A DNA stretch of 64,000 bases from Jaapia argillacea MUCL 33604 (Eukaryota; Basidiomycota; Agaricomycetes; Jaapiales; Jaapiaceae): assembly GCA_000697665.1 (NCBI GenBank), contig KL197718.1:999099-1063098 (forward strand), read 5' to 3'. The notes beneath the pieces were generated by a model. That model searched no databases. It had not been told where the DNA came from and saw only the letters and a list, made by a program, of their open reading frames with translations. The stretch's first letter is position 1; each line of letters begins with the position of its first letter. This document shows, piece by piece, positions 56,075-64,000 of the stretch. The translations under genes and the position numbers were made by a program.

Positions 56075-57986
56075 CTAATCCATTAAAGTATTCAATAGAG
56101 CAATGAAGACGACTGAAGCGCCAATAGCCAAAACGCTCCCTCCAATCCACGCACTCCTCACCCCATCCAAATCACTGACAGTATTCTGGATCACAGCATA
56201 TGCCTTCGCCCCGAGACTCAACGCAGAACTATTACAATAGCATCGGTCGAAAAAGTTGCTGAACTGCAGGGTGGAGATGAGGAGAATCCAGATTGAGTTG
56301 AGGGTGGCTAGAATTTTGGCAATGCGACGTAGGATCATCGAGGTTGGGGCGGAAAGGTATGAGAGGATGGGTGAGAAGGCGGATCGGGGATGAACGGAGG
56401 TGTGGGAGTCGAAGTTGGTGTGATAGGCAATAGCACTTGAGATGAGCATCAGAATCCACACGATGGTGGAAACTATACCATAGAGCAGATATGCTCCAGA
56501 TCGACATCCCAAACCCTAAGCAAATATCAGAACGGAAAGAACGAGAAAAGTATGCGCAAAGAACCTACGACGGTTGGTGTCAGATAGACGACTAAGATAG
56601 CAGCGCCTGTAGTACCCCACTGTAATCCAAGTGCAAACAGGCCAGCGAGGAGTATCCGTTCGGAAATCCCGGCCCTGCTGGCATGCGTGTCGCTCATTGG
56701 AGGCCAACCACAATACTGAGTCACCTGATTCTCACTTCCTATCCTATTATCCGGATGGACTGCCTCCTCACCAACACCATGGGACTTCCACTTTACCTTC
56801 GGGTCAACTGAACGATGAGCTTTGGCTCTGGTCGACGCGGCCGAGAATGCTTGGGCTACATCCTCAACCGCATCGCACCACGAAAAGACTCTCGCATAAT
56901 AATAAACGGTCGCACTCAAACTCGCATCTTTGGAATCGGCGTTCCCCCTTCGCATAGAGGACTGGTCATCGGCGTCGTCCCCAGCAGCGATAGCCCTCTG
57001 CTCAGAGATACGACCAGCTTCCACGACACCGTTAGGTGTTCCAACGAAGGCCAAAACATTGATTTGAGTGAATAGTCTTTGAATGTGATCTTGATCACAT
57101 ATTGGTGAGAGCTGAAGCCATCCGACGACGATAGGGACGGTCCATAACCAGAGGAAGCCTACACTCTGTCCAAACAAGCTCGGGCGGAAATCAGAATGAC
57201 TCTGGTTCATGATATTGCTGAAGGCGTCGATCAAGGTCAGAGCGAATGTGACTACGACCCACGCCACAGACACTGCTGCAGCAATAGTCCACGTATTGCT
57301 GGTGCTATCGGCCAGTGCACCTGTAAGTTCCCGCCACCATTCATCGTTCTGAGGGAGAACGACGAGGGAAGGGAGGAGGGCGGAACGGCTTGAGATGGAA
57401 AAAGAGGATTGTTGAAGAGCGGTGAGGACGGCGAGAGCCGCTTTAGCGTTCGGGTATGTGATACCCTGAAATCGGCGCGCCACCCAGCGAGTGTTGAGAA
57501 CCGTTAGGGCTAGGGTGTAGCCAGCTAGCGTCGGTGATCCAACAGCGAGGAAAACGGAGACGAGGTTACCGAGCCTCTGGCCTGTGCCGAAAGGTAATTG
57601 GCTCACGATAGCCAGATACGGCAGCAACCATGCTCCGAATTGGGGAGAGAATGTGGACCAGCTGAAAGGTTCGGGGCCGGACCCACAGGCTCGAACACAG
57701 AGATCGTGGGTGATTCCAGATGCATTCGCGACGGGAACGGCGTTGCCGTGACTATCAGTTCCTCCAATCGTCCCCCAAGTGCCAGCCTGGACCTCTTCGA
57801 AGCAGGTGAGAAAGCTGGTGGAGGCGATGGCGGGCTGAATGCAGAGGATACTGAAAATCCAACACGCGAACACTAGAAGAGTGTTATCTTCAGATGAAAG
57901 AGATTCGTGGAAATGGATCGCGAGTACTCACTTCTCTGTATAATTGTCGGGGCGGTGCGCTTGCGGGGGTTTCGTGTAGTAAGCAT
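56075..57986 (-). CDS. polytopic membrane protein, fungal-specific, function unknown
   Basis: Three exons (57986-57932, 57872-56569, 56515-56075) give 599 residues. A basic start (MLTTRNPRKRTAPTIIQR) precedes a hydrophobic segment (CWIFSILCIQPAIASTS) that may be a signal anchor. Several membrane spans follow (for example LLPYLAIVSQLPFG, TWTIAAAVSVAWVVVTFALT, FLWLWTVPIVVGWLQ, LAGLFALGLQWGTTGAAILV). VLNTRWVARRFQGITYPNAK and SLVVLPQNDEWWRELTG are stretches I associate with uncharacterised Agaricomycete proteins. The last exon adds at least three spans and ends VVFIALLNTLMD. A polar loop (about residues 300-400) separates the two membrane blocks. No enzymatic motif is visible. Confidence 0.75.
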
Positions 57987-58599
57987 AACGTTGATGAATT
58001 TGTTTCGGTGCGGGAGATGTTTGGGTCGATCAGCGACATTTGCATCTTGGAGTTCTTATAGATGCCATACAGTACAGCTTCTGTCAGCTCGCGCTTTGAT
58101 GCAGCGTCTCCACTGGAAAGGGTCTACCTAGGTTTGTGTCGTAGGAGGTTCATGTGGCGCAACAAAGCAATCTGTGGGCGTCTGATCAGAAATTTAAAGC
58201 CATCGTCAAGTGAGAGTGACGCCGAGCTTTGAAAGCCACCCTGCCTTGGCATAGATGCAGAGCAAGGCGTTCGCATGGCCGAAACACACTGCAGTGCCTG
58301 TGTACGACCAAGCCAAGACCGTAGCGGGGCTTAGGCTGAATCTTGGCCCAAAAGCAGACAAACCGTCTCGAGTTGCACTGATTGGCAGTGGGAGGCCCAG
58401 GGAGGGATAGCTGGCCGTTAACACAGGGGCCACGACCTCGTGGTACTACGTTCCTCCCAGTGTAGAGAACCAGAAGTGGAGGTAATTGAAACAAGCCCGT
58501 AACGGTTACCCGTTGGAGGAGGACAAGACGTGATCCGACGATTTAGGAAATTCAAATGAAACCTAGTTCGCCTTCGGACTGTGCCTGCTTGCAACAACC
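57987..58599. other. intergenic, no gene recognised
   Basis: Shared 5' region of the divergent membrane-protein gene and RRT8-like gene. Open frames on the minus strand are short and lack motifs. Confidence 0.4.
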
Positions 58600-60026
58600 A
58601 TGTCTTCCACTTCATCACGTTCATACGGAATTCCAGGTTCTCTCGTTCCGCACGACCACGACCACCCAATCTCTTCACTAAGCAGAGCCGACGCCCGCCT
58701 ACAGTTCCCGCCCTCATATGTGATTGTTGGCGTTTATAGGCTGTGTACCGACAAAAACCTGTACGTTCCAGCATGGCAGAAATGTAAACACGGGATTGTG
58801 AGAGGTTTGGCGGTCGGTGGGATCTGGGTGAGCGCTCTGTGTATCGGAATCGCTCGAGAGAACAAGAGAGTTGATGCATAATTGGGCAGTCGTTCTTCAC
58901 TTTCGCCATTCAAAGGAAGTTCATTGAGTTGTTCCTCCTCAAGTAAGTTAGATCCTTCGTATCCCTTCACCTATTGACTACTACTCCCAATAGCTCTCCT
59001 AGAGTGACCGGTCTCTCCTCAGAGACCATCTTGGGATACAAGTTGCCTTTCAACTTAGCCACCTGTATGCACGTCATTGCCCCCTCCCCACATTCGCTCA
59101 CCTCTTCATTTCTACTCACCATCAGATGCGACCATAGTGTTTCTCTCCTCGCAAGTAACAGCCATGCTCACTTTCTTCCTCTCCCGCAACATTGGCATCG
59201 CCCGAACGCGGGCCTACGACCAAACCGTCGCCTCTCGTGGCAAAGGGCCCGAATTCTGGGGTCCGTACGTTGAGGAGTGGGATAAACCCCCTGTTATTCA
59301 GAAGAGGAAAGGTTGGGGAAAGGTTGTCGGAACGGTGGAGAGCATTGGAGCTCATTGGGCTGGGAGGTTCATTGTTAAAAGAGGTGAGTGGCAGTGTAGC
59401 AGTGAAGGAAGAGGGGCTGATGACCTGGTTTGCCAAGTGTTACTGTTGCCATTTAGCTTTGTCCCATTTTTGGGTCTCCTGATAACTGCGTACCTCAAGG
59501 CCCTGGGGACGGCCAAGTACCTCCACAAGCCAGTTCGTCATCCCCTTCTTTTGCATTTATGAACTCTCCGTAATATTGACGCTCCCAACTCATTAATTTT
59601 CGACAGTACTTTGAAGCAAAGAAAATGACTCGCGATCAAGTATCCACCTTCATCGAGGAACGAAAATGGGACTACAGAGGTCCGTTGCCTCCCTTCCATC
59701 TTCTCCATCCCGTCTTCCTGAAACCATTCATGAAATCTGGCTCTTTGATTATTCCGGATAGCATTTGGCTTCGCGGCATCCCTCCTCGAAGGTCTACCAA
59801 TCATCGGGCTGGCGTTCACAGTTTCAAATCGTGTAGGAGCTGCGATGTGGGCACACGGTCAGCCCTCCTTTCTTACTCCTCGATAGATATGGGATTAACT
59901 CTGGCAACCTTGGTCCGCTATATAGATTTGGAGAAGCATCAACACGATGTGGCAAATCGCAAACGTTTAGGCCCTGGCTCTGATATTCCCATGCAAGACC
60001 TGTCCCCGCGTGCGAAACACGACTGA
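58600..60026 (+). CDS. RRT8/LDS-like multi-span membrane protein (EI24-like)
   Basis: Eight exons (58600-58827, 58890-58942, 58994-59064, 59138-59383, 59438-59532, 59607-59679, 59762-59857, 59926-60026) give 320 residues in consistent phase. Visible stretches are YVIVGVYRLCTDKNLYVPAW, FFTFAIQRKFIELFLLNSPR, FLSSQVTAMLTFFLSRNIGI, SRGKGPEFWGPYVEEWDKPP, LPFSFVPFLGLLITAYLKAL and ALGTAKYLHKPYFEAKKM. ERKWDYRAFGFAASLLEGLP and FTVSNRVGAAMWAHDLEKHQ close the conserved part. The ALG/KYLH/YF and DLEK patterns recall yeast Rrt8/Lds outer-spore-wall proteins; in basidiomycetes the role is unknown, perhaps in lipid droplets or membranes. No lesion is seen. Confidence 0.75.
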
Positions 60027-60253
60027 ACGGATTTCGATCTGGTTTGATTCTCTGGGTTTGTGGTGTCATAGACGTTACGGACGTTTGTCATGGTGTATGT
60101 ACGACTATACTGGACGTTTTCATTTTGGTATGCAGCTTGAATTGTTGTGTCTGTAGTTCCGAAAAGAGTTTCTGTTCATTCACTGAATCACGACAATTAG
60201 CATCTTCAATCTGCTACATATCATACACATCTCAGCATATTCCATCCAACTGC

Positions 60254-61823
60254 CTAGGGATACCATCGACATCCCTCGTCACTGCAACCATCTCCACAGA
60301 CCTCCTCTTTCTCCTCCTCTCTCTTCACGACCCGAATGATAACCTTACCAACATGCTTTTGTTGCGAGAGATACTCAAACGCTTCGCGAGCTTGTTCGAA
60401 TTCGAATACATGGTCGACGACAGGCTTGATGTTGCGAGCAACGATTAGGCGGTTCATTTCCTCAAATCTGGGAGATATCCGGGCCTTTGGTGTGATCACA
60501 CTAAGAAACACGAGGGAGGTACGCACTGAGCTCGGGATCCAATTTGTATCCCTCGAACCATCACGGCTTTGCTCTGAATCAATTTAGGGACGTTTCCTCC
60601 CCCAGAAGTACCTTCGTTTACCTGTTACGAGGGGATTCAGCGAGTTTCGATCCAGTCGAGTATGGATATGGACGTACACCAGCGATAAACCCTATGACGT
60701 GCACCCACCCGGCGTACCGAACACATTTCATTGATTTTTCGAACGTGCCTTTGCCTCCGACCTGACGGGCCAAGCTCAGCATGATGAATAACTGAAGTTG
60801 ACGTTAAAGAGATGTACCTCGAGAATGTGGTCCACTCCCCTTCCTTTCGTCTGAGAGAACGAAAAAAGAAAGTTCAGAGTGTATACCTGGACGGGCCAAT
60901 TTGAAAGGCGTACGGTAGTCATAACCTCCTGATCCCATTCTGGACATTTCTTATAATTCACCCCCCATCTCGCACCCAACGATTTCGCCAAACTTAACTT
61001 GTCATCCGAGGAAGAAATGACAATGACATTCGCGCCGCAAGCCAGGGCAAATTGCAGAGCAAAGATAGACATTCCACCTGTACCTTGGACGAGAACAATG
61101 TCACCGCCTTTGATGGGGGTTGGACCATGGAGGGCGTTGTAGGCCGTTAGTCCTGCACAGGGTAATGTGGATGCTTCGGTGTGGGTTAGGTGGCATGGGG
61201 CATGGACGAGGCACTGTGGTTTGGTGAGTCGGGAAGAGTAAAAGGAGAGAAAAATGCTAACGTGCACAGGGAACACTTTGTATTCTGTCAATACTCCGTC
61301 GATATACCCACCAAGCCCAGTGGAGATAGTCTCTTCTGTTATGTCGCCAAAAACGTGGTCAACGTTGAGGTTTGAACAAACTCGGTCTCCGACTTTGAAC
61401 TTCTTCACATTGGAGCCGACGGCGATGACTTCGCCTGACATATCGGAGCATGGGACAACATTTTTCTTTTGACTGGTTGAGAGGGTGTCAGAATACGACG
61501 TGGATGGATGGTGGAAAGAAAAGCATACTTGGGCGAGTATCGACCTTGAGCGACAAGGAGATCTCGAAACTGGATGTTATGAACAACGGTGTTTGAGGAG
61601 GTATTTCGAGGTTCATGAATTTTGCACCAACCTGGAGCGATACTGCGTATATCTTAACGAGAACCTCACTGTCACCTGGTGGCTTTATCGAGCCCTCCTG
61701 GACTTGAAGGTTGTGGATACCATCCACCTGAGGGCAATATACATTAGCAAGACGCAAAAGAGGTGAAGAGTTACGCAAAACCTTCGGAAGTCGATATTCT
61801 CTTGTAGTTGTTGGGATTGACAT
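60254..61823 (-). CDS. zinc-type alcohol dehydrogenase-like MDR oxidoreductase
   Basis: The first exon is MSIPTTTREYRLPK (61823-61782); short introns separate VDGIHNLQVQEGSIKPPG, FRDLLVAQGRYSP and NVVPCSDMSGEVIAVGS. VKKFKVGDRV and GGYIDGVLTEYKVFP belong to the GroES-like domain. The NAD(P)-binding Rossmann part shows LVQGTGGMSIFALQFALACG and VIVISSSDDKLSLAKSLGA. After introns, RGVDHILEVGG, KAVMVRGIQIGS and HVFEFEQAREAFEYLSQQKH lead to GKVIIRV; the gene ends in a Cys-rich tail to 60254. The order and length fit the quinone-reductase/zinc-type ADH-like group that often lacks the structural zinc site. The substrate is unknown. The MFS gene upstream has the same orientation, 0.65 kb away. Confidence 0.8.
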
Positions 61824-62468
61824 CGTTCAAGGATGCATGTGAAGGGAAACAGATACCTCAGGGATACGAGCAGCTGATGACTGCTTTTATCCCTTTCACG
61901 GAGTCTGTTCCTATCATTCATGCTGAAAGTAAGTCATGAGTATGCCCATGCCGATCGTCGAGGAAGGGGCCTCAGCTGAGCTCGGCTGAGTCTTAGCTCT
62001 GAACTTCGATGTACAACGGCGGGCAAATTCGACCAAGCAATCTCACCTAACACACACATAAAACATCGAGATCCATCACTGTTCTCCAATTAATTGAACC
62101 CGGAGTACTAGTTGGGTACTGCGTACCCAACGGTCTAGATCGGCGTTGGTGAGACAGCAAAGAAAGTCGAGGGAGGAAACATTTGTACAGCTGGTCAATG
62201 CGCAGTAGCTGAAAGCTGCCAACCTGGCTAGCAGGGCGCTTCGTACTTGGTAGTAGGTTGCATAAGAGTTCGAAAGAGAGATTGGGAAAAATCGAAATGA
62301 TCAGTGTAGTATCGGGTGTCATGTGCCCTTGACATTATTGTATATGGCGAATAACCATCATTTCAGCCTCCATCGACCATACATGAGGATGACATCGATG
62401 AGCCATGATCTTCTGCTTGTCATCGTGGGTCCTTACTAGTACACGCTCGCACCCCTCAGTGGGATGAT
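61824..62468. promoter_or_regulatory. upstream region of the MDR gene with a perfect palindrome
   Basis: No gene is seen. GTTGGGTAC and GTACCCAAC (62111-62119 and 62123-62131) form a perfect 9-bp inverted repeat around TGC. A weaker one (CTCAGC...GCTGAG) lies at about 61972-61991. Either could be a dimeric transcription-factor site for the MDR gene or a hairpin in the MFS 3' UTR. Confidence 0.4.
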
Positions 62469-64000
62469 TCAAACCGGTTCTGAGACCTGTATCTCGACCC
62501 TCGTTGTAACAGTCTCACGAATCCATCCAACCAGGGCGACGGCAGCAACGACCGCATAGCACGCCCCACAATAAATAATCAACCTGTCAAATCTCCCCTC
62601 ATCAATCGCGAACCCCGTCTTCCCACTTCCCATACCGGAAACCATAGGAGAGATATTGGCAAGAGATGTCGAGATTGGGGTGCTCAATACGTTTCCAAGC
62701 CCACGGGAGAGCATGAGAAAACCATACAGAGACATCGATAAGGATGGATCTTCCTCTACAAACCCAACGTACATGAGAACAATTGCATTTTTTTTGAACC
62801 AGCTGACGTGTGGGGCAACTCACTGGATATCCTAACCACAAAATTGGACCATAGCGTACTCCAACCGCCTGCTACTATTCCATAAGCCGCACCGAATAAC
62901 ATCAAACCGGCGACATTCCCGATTGCACCCCAAAACACGAGAGTGCAGACGCAAGACAAGGCTGCGGTGATGAGTGCTATCGGCCACGGTGTAAAATGGT
63001 CCGATAGAGCTCCAACTAACAAAGGCCCCAATGCAGAAGATCCTATTGACGGTTTCAGGATGGGGGAACGTAGGTGGGATTCAGAGGATGACGTTACCGT
63101 TTAAAAGTGACAACGCCAGTGAAGAAGTTGAGCTCCTAAGATGCAGAGCCGACGCAAACGCTGTCGAAGAGTTGAGTAAAAAATCATCGCCGCCACTAGG
63201 TTCAGAGGGACGCACTAGGAACCCATAGCAACGGAACAAAGAATGCAAAACCTTGCATCGTGTTGGCAATGACGAGGCTCCACCACGACCAACTCCGTAT
63301 CCAGACGACAGAAGCTTCATTCCGTCGCAAAGGTCCTCGTACTCTATTCTCAGGTAGACGCGGTTTGATAAAGAACAGAGATAAAACCAGGAGGATGAGG
63401 ATGGCGATAGAGATTATTCGTAGGGTAGAGAATATTCCATAGGCGCTGAGGAGAGGAGGGAGAATGAATGGTAGAACTAGACCTCCTGCGGCCGTGCCTG
63501 GCGAGGTGGAAATTGAATGGGGTTGAGAGAAGGTGAGAAATGGTATGGACCAACCAGCGAATAGGACCCCATTCGCGAGTCCACGACGTCGTACAAACCA
63601 CTCGGACATGTACGAGATACATGGCGGATATATCAATGCTGTGAAAGTAGATGCCATCAGTGAAAGGAAGTCAATCTGAGAAGGATTTCGAACAACCTCC
63701 TCCAATGGCGTACAGAGCACCCTGTAGGAGAACTAGGGCAGTCACCTGTATTCGAGAGAAATGGTTTTAGTCAAGCGGACGCCATGGGAACTCTACGTCC
63801 CACTTTGCGGGTGTAACTGGCACCAAAGAGGCTGATCCAACATAAAAAGGTTCCTGCCCACATAAGAGGACGGCGATGTCTGGGGAAGCGGGTCATATAC
63901 GGATATACAAGGGGTCCTACACAAAGTGAACAAAGTAAGAGTTGGAAACCCTCCTCCTTCAGAAGATATACATATGAGTCCACACCTGAGCAGTAAATGA
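62469..64000 (-). CDS. monocarboxylate-transporter-like MFS protein, 5' end beyond right edge
   Basis: Minus-strand exons give the C-terminal ten or so membrane segments of a major-facilitator transporter. Examples are PYMTRFPRHRRPLMWAGTFL, FTALIYPPCISYMSEWFVRR with RGLANGVLFAGWS (the loop typical of MCT-like MFS proteins), GGLVLPFILPPLLSAYGI, and RIISIAILILLVLSLFFIKP. IANTMQGFAFFVPLLWVP, GPLLVGALSDHFTPWPIALI, LMLFGAAYGIVAGGWSTLWS and YCGACYAVVAAVALVGWIRE follow, to a stop at 62469. Introns lie near 63040-63110, 63200 and 62770-62830. Fungal members import monocarboxylates or small acids, but the cargo cannot be read from the sequence. The N-terminal spans are outside the window. Confidence 0.75.

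Overview
The window looks like nuclear DNA of an Agaricomycete (basidiomycete) fungus. Genes on both strands have many 40-120 bp introns. There are F-box proteins of the LPPEI/LPPEV type, an alpha-kinase-like gene, an integrase-core gene of a type common in Agaricomycetes, membrane-anchored A1 aspartic proteases, a PP4-type phosphatase and an RRT8/LDS-like membrane protein. I could run no searches, so families are named from visible motifs and memory.

Layout. 1-9.2 kb is CpG-poor and decayed: an alpha-kinase-like gene running off the left edge, a fossil integrase-core gene, a small MITE, and F-box pseudogene A, which ends at a 602-bp foldback element. 9.3-13.7 kb holds a duplicated repeat block, a truncated F-box gene, an intact F-box gene and, divergent from it, an intact PP4 catalytic subunit gene. 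13.7-16.4 kb is mostly gene-free and carries an unclassified dispersed repeat. 16.4-27.2 kb is a tandem duplication of a three-part unit on the minus strand: F-box, aspartic protease and a small unknown gene X. Both F-box copies there (B and C) are broken; the proteases look usable.

27.4-52.7 kb is an amplified accessory block. A fungal gene with paired CxxC motifs is followed by a long, decaying array of pieces of its own last exon, then by F-box genes on the plus strand at 32, 35, 44, 48 and 51 kb. The CxxC-gene/array/F-box unit is repeated about four times. Two hAT-type insertions with target-site duplications lie in the arrays: a 655-bp non-autonomous one and a 5,394-bp one that carries a transposase.

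52.8-64 kb is ordinary gene-dense DNA. Two further tandem members of the CxxC family are followed by a polytopic membrane protein, an RRT8/LDS-like protein, an MDR oxidoreductase and a monocarboxylate-transporter-like MFS protein cut by the right edge.

The most interesting points are: (1) an apparently undescribed protein family (CxxC pair, basic linker, EYQ segment, GTYSIV-like segment, GGT...GQKVVV C-terminus) that has co-amplified with F-box genes; (2) intergenic DNA made of fossil copies of that family's last exon; (3) a sharp CpG-decay boundary near 9 kb, with internal controls because copies of the same sequences lie on both sides.
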